From Hydrogenophaga sp. (lineage in GTDB: Bacteria; Pseudomonadota; Gammaproteobacteria; Burkholderiales; Burkholderiaceae_C): a stretch of 64,000 nt of DNA. The position numbers and the translations under genes were made by a program. The notes under the pieces were generated by a model. That model made no database searches. It was not told the origin of the DNA and saw only the letters and a list, made by a program, of their open reading frames with translations. Positions 36,758 through 46,576 of the stretch are shown here, one piece after another. Where the stretch lies: contig NZ_JAUSCF010000031.1 in assembly GCF_030651625.1 (NCBI RefSeq), positions 62,001 through 126,000 on the forward strand, given 5' to 3'. How positions within the stretch are numbered: the stretch's first letter is position 1; each line of letters opens with the position of its first letter.

Positions 36758-38068
36758 ATGACCGTGACCGTAGAAACCCTTGAGAAGCTTGAGCGCAAGA
36801 TCACGCTGACGCTGCCGGCCGATGTGATCCAGAACGAGGTTTCCAGCCGACTCAAGCGCATCGCGCGAGACGTCAAGATGGACGGATTTCGTCCTGGCAA
36901 GGTGCCCATGAATGTCGTTGCCCAGCGCTACGGCTATTCGGTTCACTACGAAGTGATGAACGACAAGGTCGGTGAAGCTTTCGCAGTGGCTGCCAACGAG
37001 GCCAAGCTTCGTGTGGCCGGCCAGCCCAAGATCACGGAGAAGGAAGAGTCACCCGAGGGTCAACTGGCCTTTGACGCTGTGTTCGAGGTGTACCCTGAAG
37101 TCAAGATCGAAGACCTGTCAACCGCCGAGGTCGAGCGCGTGTCGGCTGATGTGACTGACGCGGCCATCGATCGCACGCTGGACATTCTGCGTAAGCAGCG
37201 CCGCACTTTTGCGCAGCGGGCTCAGGATCAGGCGGCGCAAGATGGCGACCGCGCGACCATCGACTTCGCCGGCAAGATTGACGGCGAACCGTTTGAAGGT
37301 GGCAAGGCCGAGGCTTTCCAGTTCATCGTGGGCGATGGCCAGATGCTCAAGGAGTTTGAAGACGCTGTCCGTGGCATGAAGTCTGGTGAGTCAAAGACCT
37401 TTCCCCTGGCCTTCCCTGAGGACTATCACGGCAAGGATGTGGCCGGCAAGACAGCCGATTTCCTGGTGACTGTGAACAAGATCGAGGCTGCACACCTGCC
37501 CGAAGTGGACGAGGCGCTTGCGAAGTCGCTCGGTATTGCCGATGGTACGGTGGAAGCCTTGCGCGCCGACATCCGCAAAAACCTGGAGCGCGAGGTCAAG
37601 TTCCGTTTGCAGGCCCGCAACAAGCAGGCGGCGATGGACGCATTGGCAGCCAAGGCCGAACTGGATTTGCCGAAATCGGTGGTCCAGGCCGAACTCGACC
37701 GTCTGGTGGAAGGCGCACGCGCCGACCTCAAGCAGCGTGGCGTGAAGGATGCAGACAAAGCGCCCATTCCCGAAGAGCTGTTCCGCCCCCAGGCAGAGCG
37801 TCGAGTCAAGCTGGGTCTGGTGGTCGCCGAACTGGTGCGCACCAACGAACTGCACGCCAAGCCAGAACAGATCAAGGCACACATCGAGGAGCTCGCTGCC
37901 TCCTACGAAAAGCCTGCTGACGTGGTCCGCTGGTACACCGGCGACAACCGTCGCATGGCCGAGGTCGAGGGTATCGTGATCGAAAACAACGTCACCGAAT
38001 TTGTGCTCTCCAAGGCCAAGGTCGTCGACAAGGCCATCAGCTTCGACGAACTGATGGGGCAGTCCTGA
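36758..38068 (+). CDS. tig: Trigger factor
   Basis: This 436-residue ribosome-bound chaperone and peptidyl-prolyl isomerase has three parts. The N-terminal ribosome-binding domain carries the FRPGKVP signature (residues 48-54). The FKBP-type domain (about 160-245) has DRATIDFAGKIDGEPFEGGKAE. The long helical C-terminal domain follows. It is the first gene of the conserved tig-clpP-clpX-lon order. ATG 36758 has GGAG at the right spacing. A strong terminator follows, so clpP likely has its own promoter. Confidence 0.97.
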   Translation: MTVTVETLEKLERKITLTLPADVIQNEVSSRLKRIARDVKMDGFRPGKVPMNVVAQRYGYSVHYEVMNDKVGEAFAVAANEAKLRVAGQPKITEKEESPEGQLAFDAVFEVYPEVKIEDLSTAEVERVSADVTDAAIDRTLDILRKQRRTFAQRAQDQAAQDGDRATIDFAGKIDGEPFEGGKAEAFQFIVGDGQMLKEFEDAVRGMKSGESKTFPLAFPEDYHGKDVAGKTADFLVTVNKIEAAHLPEVDEALAKSLGIADGTVEALRADIRKNLEREVKFRLQARNKQAAMDALAAKAELDLPKSVVQAELDRLVEGARADLKQRGVKDADKAPIPEELFRPQAERRVKLGLVVAELVRTNELHAKPEQIKAHIEELAASYEKPADVVRWYTGDNRRMAEVEGIVIENNVTEFVLSKAKVVDKAISFDELMGQS

Positions 38069-38092
38069 GCGCCGGGAGCGCCTCGACACTGG

Positions 38093-38119
38093 AAAGGGCG
38101 GACTTGTCCGCCCTTTTTT
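38093..38119 (+). terminator. Rho-independent terminator after tig
   Basis: AAAGGGCGGA and TCCGCCCTTT form a perfect 10-bp stem with loop CTTG, followed by a T run to 38119. It lies 25 nt after the tig stop. Confidence 0.92.
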
Positions 38120-38249
38120 GCGTCTCGACGCTTGCGTTTGCCTTTGAACGCGCCATATGCCCTTCATGGCCATGGGTGCTGTGTCGGCAGGGCGTCGGCG
38201 GGTTGGTTACAGTATGGAAATCGCGGTGCATCAATACATGGAGAAACGC

Positions 38250-38867
38250 ATGAGCGCAATGGAAATTCAGAACCTGGGCATGGTGCCCATGGTCATCGAG
38301 CAGTCTGGCCGGGGCGAACGAGCCTATGACATCTATTCGCGCCTGCTGAAGGAGCGTGTGATCTTTCTGGTGGGCCCCGTGAATGACCAGTCTGCCAACC
38401 TGGTCGTGGCCCAGTTGTTGTTTCTTGAAAGCGAAAACCCGGACAAGGACATCTCGTTCTACATCAACTCGCCCGGCGGCTCGGTCAGCGCCGGCATGGC
38501 CATTTTCGACACCATGAACTTTGTCAAGCCCGACGTGTCTACCCTGTGCATCGGTATGGCGGCCAGCATGGGTGCTTTTCTTCTGGCTGCGGGCGCGAAG
38601 GGCAAGCGGTTTGCCCTGCCCAATTCCAAAGTCATGATCCACCAGCCTTTGGGCGGCACACAAGGCCAGGCCACCGAAATCGAGATTCACGCACGCGAGA
38701 TCCTCAAGACGCGTGAGCAGCTGAACCGGATACTCGCCGAGCGCACGGGCCAACCGCTGGAGAAGATCGAGCGCGACACCGAAAGGGATTACTACCTCTC
38801 CGCTGCCGAATCGGCCGAGTATGGGCTGATCGACAAGGTCATTGACAAGCGGCCGGGCGTCGCCTGA
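38250..38867 (+). CDS. clpP: ATP-dependent Clp protease proteolytic subunit
   Basis: This 205-residue serine peptidase forms the tetradecameric ClpP chamber that works with ClpX or ClpA. The catalytic Ser lies in [14 protein letters not shown], His in [15 protein letters not shown], and Asp in the [22 protein letters not shown] part. [16 protein letters not shown] is also typical. The start at 38250 was chosen for GGAG at 38240-38243 and family length; an upstream extension to 38157 is probably untranslated. clpX follows 154 bp downstream. Confidence 0.97.
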   Translation: MSAMEIQNLGMVPMVIEQSGRGERAYDIYSRLLKERVIFLVGPVNDQSANLVVAQLLFLESENPDKDISFYINSPGGSVSAGMAIFDTMNFVKPDVSTLCIGMAASMGAFLLAAGAKGKRFALPNSKVMIHQPLGGTQGQATEIEIHAREILKTREQLNRILAERTGQPLEKIERDTERDYYLSAAESAEYGLIDKVIDKRPGVA

Positions 38868-39021
38868 AATCCGGTTGAATGGCGCCGGTCTCACAAAACC
38901 TTGGCTTGACACCAGATCAATGACCTCATTCCAAGTGCTTTTCCTTCGATCGGACCAAGCAAGGCTTGAACTATCATTGATTCCGACATCACGTCTTCTG
39001 CTCACCTGACACCAAAGACCC

Positions 39022-40287
39022 ATGGCCGACAAAAAAGCCACCACGCCTGAGAAGGCGCTCTACTGCTCGTTTTGTGGCAAGAGCCAGCACGAGGTCAAGA
39101 AATTGATCGCAGGTCCTTCGGTGTTCATTTGCGATGAGTGCATTGATCTGTGCAACGACATCATTCGTGACGAATTGCCAGGTCTGGAATCTGTCAAGGC
39201 CACGGGTGATGTGGTTCCAACACCCGCAGAGTTGAAGTCCAATCTTGACAACTATGTGATTGGACAGGAGCAGGCCAAGCGGGCACTGGCAGTAGCGGTG
39301 TACAACCACTACAAGCGCCTGCGACACAAGCAGACTGCCCGAAAGGAAGATGTCGAGCTGGCCAAGAGCAACATTCTGCTGATTGGCCCAACAGGATCTG
39401 GCAAGACCCTGCTGGCCCAGACCATGGCGCGCATGCTCAATGTGCCCTTCGTCATGGCCGACGCCACCACGCTCACCGAGGCGGGGTATGTGGGCGAGGA
39501 CGTCGAGAACATCGTGGCCAAGCTGCTGCAGAGCTGCAACTACGAAGTCGAGCGCGCTCAGCAGGGCATCGTGTACATCGACGAAATCGACAAGATCACG
39601 CGCAAGTCTGACAACCCTTCCATCACACGCGATGTGTCGGGCGAAGGCGTGCAACAGGCGTTGCTCAAGCTCATTGAAGGCACCATGGCGTCTGTGCCTC
39701 CTCAAGGCGGTCGCAAGCATCCCAATCAGGATTTTCTACAGGTCGACACCACGAACATCCTCTTCATTTGCGGCGGTGCGTTCGCCGGTCTTGAAAAAAT
39801 CATCGAGAACCGCACCGAGGCGTCCGGCATAGGTTTCGGCGCGGTGGTCAAGAGCAAAAAGCAAAGAAGTCTGACGGATTCCTTTAAGGAAATCGAACCG
39901 GAAGACCTGATCAAGTTCGGATTGATTCCCGAGCTCGTGGGGCGTGTGCCCGTGATCGCGGCGCTCGCCGAACTCAGCGAAGATGCTTTGGTGGAAATTC
40001 TCACCGAGCCCAAGAATGCCGTCGTGAAGCAGTTTGCGCGAATGTTGTCGATGGAGGGTGCCGAGCTTGAAGTCCGTCCAGCGGCGCTGAAAGCCATTGC
40101 GCGCAAGGCCTTGGCACGCAAGACGGGAGCACGGGGACTCAGATCCATCCTCGAAAATGCACTCATTGACACCATGTTCGATCTGCCGGGCATGAGCAAT
40201 GTTGAAAAGGTTGTGGTGGACGAAAGCACGATTGAAGAGAACAAACCGCCCCTGCTGGTGTACCGCGAGGCCGCCAAGCAGGCCTGA
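39022..40287 (+). CDS. clpX: ATP-dependent Clp protease ATP-binding subunit
   Basis: This 421-residue AAA+ unfoldase feeds substrates to ClpP. The N-terminal zinc-binding domain has CSFCGK and CDECIDLC (four Cys). Walker A is GPTGSGKT (about 117-124), the pore loop is GYVGED, and Walker B is [10 protein letters not shown]. The ClpP-docking loop reads [10 protein letters not shown], and sensor 2 lies in [14 protein letters not shown]. Length is typical (about 420-425). It lies between clpP and lon on the same strand. Confidence 0.98.
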   Translation: MADKKATTPEKALYCSFCGKSQHEVKKLIAGPSVFICDECIDLCNDIIRDELPGLESVKATGDVVPTPAELKSNLDNYVIGQEQAKRALAVAVYNHYKRLRHKQTARKEDVELAKSNILLIGPTGSGKTLLAQTMARMLNVPFVMADATTLTEAGYVGEDVENIVAKLLQSCNYEVERAQQGIVYIDEIDKITRKSDNPSITRDVSGEGVQQALLKLIEGTMASVPPQGGRKHPNQDFLQVDTTNILFICGGAFAGLEKIIENRTEASGIGFGAVVKSKKQRSLTDSFKEIEPEDLIKFGLIPELVGRVPVIAALAELSEDALVEILTEPKNAVVKQFARMLSMEGAELEVRPAALKAIARKALARKTGARGLRSILENALIDTMFDLPGMSNVEKVVVDESTIEENKPPLLVYREAAKQA

Positions 40288-40391
40288 ATGTCGCCTCCAG
40301 GCACGCGTCAAGCCTGCCTGTGTGTAGTTGATGATGCGTCCGGTTGAAATCGCCCGCATCTGCCCCACGTGCCCATTTTGTCGAGGTTGAA

Positions 40392-42821
40392 ATGTCCGGA
40401 CACACCCCCTTGCCCAACTCACCAATCGATTTGCCACTGCTGCCTTTGCGCGATGTGGTGGTATTTCCACACATGGTCATTCCGCTTTTTGTGGGTAGGC
40501 CGAAAAGCATCAAGGCATTGGAGTCGGCCATGGAAGCCGAACGCCGGATCATGCTGGTGGCCCAGAAAGCGGCAGCCAAAGACGAGCCCTCGACCGAAGA
40601 CATGTTCGAGATGGGTTGCGTGGCCACCATTCTGCAGATGCTCAAGTTGCCTGACGGTACCGTCAAGGTGTTGGTAGAAGGGCTGCAGAGAGCCAAAGTG
40701 CTCGACATTCGCGATGGTGAGAGCCATTTCGTGGCCAGCGTGGCCCCGGTGGATCCTCAGGTAGAGCGCGCTGAGTCGCAGTCCAACGAGCTGGAGGCAC
40801 TGCGTCGGGCCGTGATGCAGCAGTTCGACCAATACGTGAAGCTGAACAAGAAGATCCCGTCGGAGATACTCACGTCGATTTCCAGCATTGATGATCCAGG
40901 TCGATTGGCCGACACGATTGCGGCTCACTTGCCTCTGAAACTGGAGTCAAAGCAGGTGGTGCTGGATCTGGATCCGGTCAACAAGCGGCTGGAGAACCTG
41001 TTCGAGCAATTGGAGCGTGAGGTCGACATCCTCAACGTCGACAAGAAGATCCGTGGCCGTGTCAAGCGGCAGATGGAGAAGAACCAGCGCGACTTCTACC
41101 TGAACGAACAAGTCAAAGCGATCCAGAAGGAGTTGGGCGAAGGCGAAGAGGGCGCCGACATCGAGGAAATCGAAAAGAAGATCAAAGCCGCCAAGATGCC
41201 AGCCGAGGCGCGCAAGAAGGCCGATGCCGAGTTCAAGAAGCTCAAGCTCATGTCACCCATGTCGGCCGAGGCCACGGTGGTGCGCAACTACATTGATGCG
41301 CTGGTGGCATTGCCCTGGAGCAAGAAGACCAAGATCAAGCACGACCTCGCGCATGCCGAGGCCGTCTTGAACGAAGACCACTACGGGCTGGAGAAGGTCA
41401 AGGACCGTATCCTTGAGTACCTCGCGGTGCAGCAACGCGTGGACAAGGTGAAAGCGCCCATCCTTTGTTTGGTAGGGCCACCCGGCGTTGGCAAGACGTC
41501 ACTGGGCCAATCGGTCGCCAAAGCCACCGGTCGCAAGTACGTGCGCATGGCCCTGGGTGGCATGCGTGACGAGGCCGAGATCCGTGGGCACCGCCGCACT
41601 TACATTGGCGCCATGCCCGGCAAGGTGTTGCAGAGCTTGGGCAAGGTCGGTACGCGCAATCCGCTGTTCCTGCTGGACGAAATCGACAAGCTCGGCACGG
41701 ACTTCCGGGGCGATCCTTCCAGTGCGCTGCTGGAGGTGCTGGACCCTGAGCAAAACCACACCTTTGCCGATCACTACGTCGAGGTCGATTTTGATCTCTC
41801 GGACGTGATGTTTGTCGCCACCTCCAACTCCATGAACATCCCGCCCGCATTGCTGGATCGCATGGAAGTGATCCGCTTGTCCGGCTACACCGAAGACGAA
41901 AAAACCAACATCGCGATCCGGTATCTGCTGCCCAAGCAGCTCAAGAACAATGGCATTCGTGAAGGTGAAATGGAAATCCGGGATGACGCGGTGCGCGACA
42001 TTGTTCGCTACTACACGCGCGAAGCGGGTGTGCGGTCGCTGGAGCGGGAACTCTCCAAGATCTGCCGCAAGGTCGTCAAAGGCCTGTTGCTGAAGAAGTA
42101 CACACCCACCGTGATCGTGGATGCGGAGAATCTCAGCGAATTCCTGGGTGTGCGCAAGTACAACTACGGCCGCGCAGAGGCACAGAACCAAGTGGGGCAG
42201 GTGGTGGGCCTGGCCTGGACAGAGGTTGGCGGCGATCTGTTGACAATCGAAGTGGCCATCATGCCAGGCAAGGGTGTCATCACGCGTACAGGGTCGCTCG
42301 GCGATGTGATGAAGGAATCGGTGGAGGCTGCGCGAACCGTGGTGCGAAGCCGCGCCCGGATGCTGGGCATCAAGGACGAGCAGTTCGACAAGCGCGACAT
42401 CCACATTCACGTGCCAGACGGCGCGACGCCCAAGGATGGCCCCAGTGCCGGTGCCGCCATGACCACGGCCCTGGTGTCTTCATTGACGGGCATCCCGGTG
42501 CGAGCTGATGTGGCCATGACAGGCGAGATCACTTTGAGAGGAGAAGTGACGGCCATTGGTGGCTTGAAGGAAAAGCTGCTTGCCGCGTTGCGTGGCGGAA
42601 TCAAGACGGTGATCATCCCTGAGGAAAACGTCAAGGACCTGGCGGAGATCCCCGACAACGTGAAGCAAGGTCTGGAAATCGTTCCGGTCAAGTGGATTGA
42701 CAAGGTGCTGGCGGTCGCGTTGGAACGTCAACCTGTTGCTTTGACGGATGAAGAGGTTGCAGCGCAAGTGGCAGCCTCTGTGAGCCGCCCGGCACCTGGC
42801 CCTGATGCCGTGAAACATTGA
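40392..42821 (+). CDS. lon: Lon protease (endopeptidase La)
   Basis: This 809-residue AAA+ protease degrades misfolded and regulatory proteins. The N-terminal LON domain starts LPLLPLRDVVVFPHMVIPLFVGR. Walker A is GPPGVGKTS, Walker B FLLDEIDKL, and the proteolytic Ser lies in DGPSAGAAM with the Lys downstream (GGLKEKLLAALRGGIK). Length matches the family. The ATG 40392 has GAGG at 40383-40386; an in-frame start at 40344 is less likely. It closes the tig-clpP-clpX-lon block. Confidence 0.98.
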   Translation: MSGHTPLPNSPIDLPLLPLRDVVVFPHMVIPLFVGRPKSIKALESAMEAERRIMLVAQKAAAKDEPSTEDMFEMGCVATILQMLKLPDGTVKVLVEGLQRAKVLDIRDGESHFVASVAPVDPQVERAESQSNELEALRRAVMQQFDQYVKLNKKIPSEILTSISSIDDPGRLADTIAAHLPLKLESKQVVLDLDPVNKRLENLFEQLEREVDILNVDKKIRGRVKRQMEKNQRDFYLNEQVKAIQKELGEGEEGADIEEIEKKIKAAKMPAEARKKADAEFKKLKLMSPMSAEATVVRNYIDALVALPWSKKTKIKHDLAHAEAVLNEDHYGLEKVKDRILEYLAVQQRVDKVKAPILCLVGPPGVGKTSLGQSVAKATGRKYVRMALGGMRDEAEIRGHRRTYIGAMPGKVLQSLGKVGTRNPLFLLDEIDKLGTDFRGDPSSALLEVLDPEQNHTFADHYVEVDFDLSDVMFVATSNSMNIPPALLDRMEVIRLSGYTEDEKTNIAIRYLLPKQLKNNGIREGEMEIRDDAVRDIVRYYTREAGVRSLERELSKICRKVVKGLLLKKYTPTVIVDAENLSEFLGVRKYNYGRAEAQNQVGQVVGLAWTEVGGDLLTIEVAIMPGKGVITRTGSLGDVMKESVEAARTVVRSRARMLGIKDEQFDKRDIHIHVPDGATPKDGPSAGAAMTTALVSSLTGIPVRADVAMTGEITLRGEVTAIGGLKEKLLAALRGGIKTVIIPEENVKDLAEIPDNVKQGLEIVPVKWIDKVLAVALERQPVALTDEEVAAQVAASVSRPAPGPDAVKH

Positions 42822-42840
42822 TTCAAAAATTGCGGGGGTC

Positions 42841-42870
42841 TTGAAAAGGGTCGATTTTCTACGCTATAAT
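42841..42870 (+). promoter_or_regulatory. Promoter of the tRNA-Gly gene
   Basis: TTGAAA (42841-42846) and a perfect TATAAT (42865-42870) are 18 bp apart, 39 bp before tRNA-Gly. Confidence 0.75.
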
Positions 42871-42909
42871 TTCAGCTTCAGACGAACACAGAGGTGGGTT
42901 TGAAAAATT

Positions 42910-42985
42910 GCGGGAATAGCTCAGTTGGTAGAGCGCAACCTTGCCAAGGTTGAGGTCGCGAGTTCGAATCTCGTTTCCCGCTCCA
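42910..42985 (+). tRNA. tRNA-Gly(GCC)
   Basis: This is a 76-nt tRNA. The acceptor stem pairs GCGGGAA with TTCCCGC, the discriminator is T, and CCA is encoded. The anticodon loop in CCTTGCCAAGG gives GCC, and the T-arm reads GAGTTCGAATCTC. Confidence 0.97.
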
Positions 42986-42990
42986 GATTC

Positions 42991-43018
42991 AAAAAGGGAA
43001 GCATTGCTTCCCTTTTTT
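42991..43018 (+). terminator. Terminator after tRNA-Gly
   Basis: AAAAAGGGAAGC and GCTTCCCTTTTT pair around a 3-base loop, followed by T residues. It lies 5 nt after tRNA-Gly and separates it from tRNA-Cys. The A/T-rich base also allows termination from the other side. Confidence 0.82.
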
Positions 43019-43059
43019 GTCGGTTTGTTGAGGCGTCGATCTGGGCGCTTCATACCTGT

Positions 43060-43133
43060 GGCGCGATAGCAAAGCGGTTATGCAACGGATTGCAAATCCG
43101 TCTAGCCCGGTTCGACTCCGGGTCGCGCCTCCA
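43060..43133 (+). tRNA. tRNA-Cys(GCA)
   Basis: This is a 74-nt tRNA. The acceptor stem pairs GGCGCGA with TCGCGCC, the discriminator is T, and CCA is encoded. The anticodon stem-loop CGGATTGCAAATCCG gives GCA, and the T-arm is CCGGTTCGACTCCGG. Confidence 0.97.
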
Positions 43134-43144
43134 GTCATCCAGAG

Positions 43145-43176
43145 CCTCGCCAATTTCGGTTGCCGAGGTTTTTTTT
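43145..43176 (+). terminator. Terminator after tRNA-Cys
   Basis: CCTCGCCAA pairs with TTGCCGAGG (one C-C mismatch) around loop TTTCGG, followed by eight T residues. Confidence 0.82.
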
Positions 43177-43241
43177 CGCGGTTTGCATGTCAAAAGTCGA
43201 GGGCTGGGCGGCTCCAACCAACCTGAGACAATACATGGCGT

Positions 43242-43330
43242 GCCTCGATGGTGAAATTGGTAGACACAGCGGACTTAAAATCCGCCGCCTTTAATCGGGC
43301 GTACCGGTTCGATTCCGGTTCGAGGCACCA
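43242..43330 (+). tRNA. tRNA-Leu(UAA)
   Basis: This is an 89-nt class II tRNA. The acceptor stem pairs GCCTCGA with TCGAGGC, the discriminator is A, and CCA is encoded. The anticodon stem-loop GCGGACTTAAAATCCGC gives TAA. It has a long variable arm and the T-arm CCGGTTCGATTCCGG. Confidence 0.97.
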
Positions 43331-43372
43331 GTCCCTAGGATTTTTCCGGAATCGCCGGTACAGTGAGTTTCC

Positions 43373-43996
43373 ATGACCCGTTACAACGCCCCTTTCGAGA
43401 TACATGTGCATGGGGATGTGCCCTTGCGCGAAGACGTCGTGTACGCGCAGATCCAGGATGCACTCAAGCCTTTGTGGCAGTACGCAGGTGCGCGGTCCCT
43501 CGCTGCCGCTGCAGAGAGTGCTTACGAGGACGAACCGGGCATCAGGTTCGATGCGGCCACCCATGTTTTGCAGATGTGCTGGACAGTGCCGGGTGGCGAG
43601 GAGTTTCGGCAGGTGATCGAAGAGACCTGCATGGCGCTCAACGACATAGCAGCGGCCGGGGCGCCCTTGGAAGTCTCTTTCTACGACACGGAGTACGACG
43701 AGGAGGACGACGCAGCCGAAGATGAAGCGCGGGACGACTTCATGATGTGTTTTGTTGGGCCCACACCGGCCGCCATCATGCAGGTGCAACGTGATCTGCT
43801 GGTGCAGGACGTGATCCATGTGATGGAACGCCATTTCGATTCTTCCGAGCTGGGAGAGGTGGTGGCTGCTGTCGACAAGCTGTTCACGCTGCGCTTCGAT
43901 GCATTGGTCAACTCCATGCAACTGGGCAAGCCCCCGCGTGGTCATGGCGGACCCTCTGGGCATGGCGGACCCCGCAAGCCACGGCACCTGCACTGA
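43373..43996 (+). CDS. Conserved hypothetical protein with acidic and Gly/His-rich parts
   Basis: I do not recognise a function for this 207-residue cytoplasmic protein. It begins FEIHVHGDVPLREDVVYAQ, which resembles a small alpha/beta domain, and the first 130 residues look globular. A very acidic stretch (residues about 103-123, EYDEEDDAAEDEARDD) is in the middle. The end is a basic Gly/His/Pro-rich tail (about 188-207) that could bind metal. There is no signal peptide or membrane segment. It starts 43 bp after tRNA-Leu and is convergent with murI. Codon use looks like that of its neighbours, so it is likely a real, native gene. Confidence 0.75.
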   Translation: MTRYNAPFEIHVHGDVPLREDVVYAQIQDALKPLWQYAGARSLAAAAESAYEDEPGIRFDAATHVLQMCWTVPGGEEFRQVIEETCMALNDIAAAGAPLEVSFYDTEYDEEDDAAEDEARDDFMMCFVGPTPAAIMQVQRDLLVQDVIHVMERHFDSSELGEVVAAVDKLFTLRFDALVNSMQLGKPPRGHGGPSGHGGPRKPRHLH

Positions 43997-44067
43997 ATGC
44001 GCGCCTACCCTGACTCGGACCTGCAGGACGAGGCTCCGTGTGAGGTACCGTTCTCTGCCGCACGATG

Positions 44068-44928
44068 TCAGAGTTGTACTACTCTGACTCCAGGTTGATG
44101 CGTGCCGGGAAGCCAGCGCTCGCAAGCTTCAATCAGTGCGCTCGCACTGCCCGTCGCGCAAAGCGAAATACCACCTTCCGAGGCGGCAACCCCCGGCGTG
44201 TGGGATGGACCGACCAGGTCGACCGTTCTTCTTGCAATCTGCTTTGCATTGTCGATCAAGTGCACACCAGAACCGCAGAGCCGCTGCAGCGTGTCCATGG
44301 CAAAAGGGTAATGTGTGCATCCAAGAACCAGGCAGTCCATCCGCTTCGGATCGGGAATCCGCTCGCACAATGCCAAAAGGAAGCGCCTGCAAAGATGTTC
44401 CGTCTGTGCTTCGTCGCCCCGTTCTATGGCATCGGCAAGACCTGGGCAGGGGTGGCAGAAGAACTGCAAGCTTGGCCCGCCCATCGCCTCCACATTGCGT
44501 CTCAGAGTGGCAAAGCGTTCACTTGCCAGCGTGCCGGTGGTGGCCAATACACCGACGCACCCCGTGCGTGTCTTCTGAGCCGCCGTCTTCAGCGCGGGCT
44601 CCACCCCAATGATGTGCAGGGCGGGGTACATGTTGCGAAGGGTGTCGATGGCCAAAGCGGTGGCTGTGTTGCAGGCCACCACCAGCGCATCTGGCCGGTA
44701 TTCCCGGATCAGCCATGCTGTGATGCGATGTGACCTTTCGATGACTTCCGGTTCACGGCGGTCACCATAAGGAGCAAACGCGCTGTCGGCCAGGTAGACC
44801 CAGTGGGTGTGTGGCGCCTCGCTTTGCAGGGCCCGAAGCACACTCAGCCCTCCCACACCGCTGTCAAATACCGCAACGGTTGTCAAGACAGGTTCATGCG
44901 CTCGTGACGCCAATACCCTTGAACTCAC
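44068..44928 (-). CDS. murI: Glutamate racemase
   Basis: This protein of up to 286 residues interconverts L- and D-glutamate for peptidoglycan synthesis. VAVFDSGVGGLSVLRAL is the usual N-terminus. The first catalytic Cys is in VVACNTATALA and the second in LVLGCTHYPF, both present, unlike the racemase-like protein at 35825. The start is unclear: a GTG at 44928 overlaps the fumarase gene by 35 bp, while a TTG at 44886 lies just after the fumarase stop and would give 272 residues. It probably shares a transcript with the upstream fumarase. Confidence 0.93.
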   Translation of the reverse strand: MSSRVLASRAHEPVLTTVAVFDSGVGGLSVLRALQSEAPHTHWVYLADSAFAPYGDRREPEVIERSHRITAWLIREYRPDALVVACNTATALAIDTLRNMYPALHIIGVEPALKTAAQKTRTGCVGVLATTGTLASERFATLRRNVEAMGGPSLQFFCHPCPGLADAIERGDEAQTEHLCRRFLLALCERIPDPKRMDCLVLGCTHYPFAMDTLQRLCGSGVHLIDNAKQIARRTVDLVGPSHTPGVAASEGGISLCATGSASALIEACERWLPGTHQPGVRVVQL

Positions 44929-46447
44929 CGCTGGCGATGCGCTTTTGCCACTCGGCTGGCCCCGTGATGTGGGCGCTGGTACCGCCTGAATCCACTGCCA
45001 CGGTCACAGGCATGTCGACCACGTCAAATTCGTAGATGGCCTCCATCCCAAGGTCTTCAAAACCCACCACCCTGGCATGTTTGATGGCCTTGGATACGAG
45101 GTAGGCCGCACCACCCACCGCCATCAGGTAGGCGCTCTTGTGCTGCTTGATCGACTCGATTGCCACTGGGCCGCGCTCGGCTTTGCCGATCATCGCAATC
45201 AACCCGGTTTGTTCCAGCATCATGTCGGTGAACTTGTCCATGCGGGTGGCGGTGGTGGGGCCTGCGGGACCCACGGCCTCGTCACGGATCGGGTCCACCG
45301 GGCCGACATAGTAGATCACGCGGTTGGTGAAGTCCACTGGCAGTTTTTCGCCTTTGGCGAGCATGTCCTGGATGCGCTTGTGGGCGGCATCGCGGCCAGT
45401 CAGCATCTTGCCGTTGAGCAGCAGGGTCTGGCCCGGTTTCCAGCTGGCTACCTGTTCCTTGGTGAGCGTGTTCAGATCGACGCGCTGACTCTTTTCGGTG
45501 TCTGCGGTCCAGTTCACGTTGGGCCAGAGGTCCAGGCTGGGCGGATCCAGGTAGACCGGGCCGCTGCCGTCGAGCACAAAGTGGGCATGCCGTGTGGCCG
45601 CACAGTTGGGGATCATGGCCACCGGCTTGCTGGCTGCGTGGGTAGGGTACATCTTGATCTTGATGTCAAGCACGGTGGTGAGTCCGCCCAGACCCTGCGC
45701 GCCAATGCCCAGCGCGTTGACCTTGTCGAACAGTTCCAGGCGCAGTTCTTCGACCTGGCTCAGCTTCTCGCCCTTGGCCGACTTGGCCTGAAGTTCGTAC
45801 ATGTCGATGTCGTCCATCAGGCTCTCTTTGGCCAGCAGCACCGCTTTTTCGGCTGTGCCACCGATGCCGATGCCGAGCATGCCTGGCGGGCACCAGCCAG
45901 CGCCCATGGTCGGTACAGTCTTGAGCACCCAGTCGACCAGGGAGTCGCTGGGGTTCATCATGATCATCTTCGACTTGTTTTCGGAGCCACCACCCTTGGC
46001 CGCCACCGTGATGTCCACGGTGTTGCCTGGAACGATCTCGGTGAAGATCACGGCGGGCGTGTTGTCTTTGGTGTTTTTCCGGGCGAAGTGCGGGTCGGCC
46101 ACCACGCTGGCACGAAGGGTGTTGTCAGGGTGGTTGTAGCCGCGGCGAACGCCTTCATTGATGGCGTCTTCCAGGCCACCCGTGAAGCCTTCCCATCGAA
46201 CATCCATACCCACCTTGATGAACACGTTGACGATTCCCGTGTCCTGACAGATCGGGCGATGCCCGATAGCGCTCATCTTGCTGTTGGTCAGAATCTGGGC
46301 AATGGCGTCTTTGGCAGCAGGGCTTTGTTCGCGCTCGTAGGCACGGGCCAGATGGGCGATGTAATCGGCCGGATGGTAGTAGCTGATGTACTGCAGGGCA
46401 GCGGCAACGGATTCGATGAGGTCGTTCTGGCGGATGCTCGTGGTCAT
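44894..46447 (-). CDS. Fumarate hydratase, class I (Fe-S)
   Basis: This 517-residue enzyme converts fumarate to L-malate in the TCA cycle using an oxygen-sensitive [4Fe-4S] cluster. Probable cluster Cys are in [19 protein letters not shown] and [13 protein letters not shown]. The C-terminal beta part ([20 protein letters not shown] to the end) is fused, as in FumA/Fum[31 protein letters not shown] is a normal start at 46447. It is divergent from fumC, with 129 bp between, so the iron-dependent and iron-free fumarases are side by side. Confidence 0.94.
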   Translation of the reverse strand: MTTSIRQNDLIESVAAALQYISYYHPADYIAHLARAYEREQSPAAKDAIAQILTNSKMSAIGHRPICQDTGIVNVFIKVGMDVRWEGFTGGLEDAINEGVRRGYNHPDNTLRASVVADPHFARKNTKDNTPAVIFTEIVPGNTVDITVAAKGGGSENKSKMIMMNPSDSLVDWVLKTVPTMGAGWCPPGMLGIGIGGTAEKAVLLAKESLMDDIDMYELQAKSAKGEKLSQVEELRLELFDKVNALGIGAQGLGGLTTVLDIKIKMYPTHAASKPVAMIPNCAATRHAHFVLDGSGPVYLDPPSLDLWPNVNWTADTEKSQRVDLNTLTKEQVASWKPGQTLLLNGKMLTGRDAAHKRIQDMLAKGEKLPVDFTNRVIYYVGPVDPIRDEAVGPAGPTTATRMDKFTDMMLEQTGLIAMIGKAERGPVAIESIKQHKSAYLMAVGGAAYLVSKAIKHARVVGFEDLGMEAIYEFDVVDMPVTVAVDSGGTSAHITGPAEWQKRIASGEFKGIGVTSA

Positions 46448-46576
46448 GGCTGTGGTGTGGTTGGAATTTGCGGCTCGGGGGTCGCTGTCGCGACAAGGCG
46501 GCACAAGTCTGCTACGGTGGGCCAAGTGTATTTTGACAGGTCGACCCAACCTCAGCTGACACCAGAAGGAGTCCTT

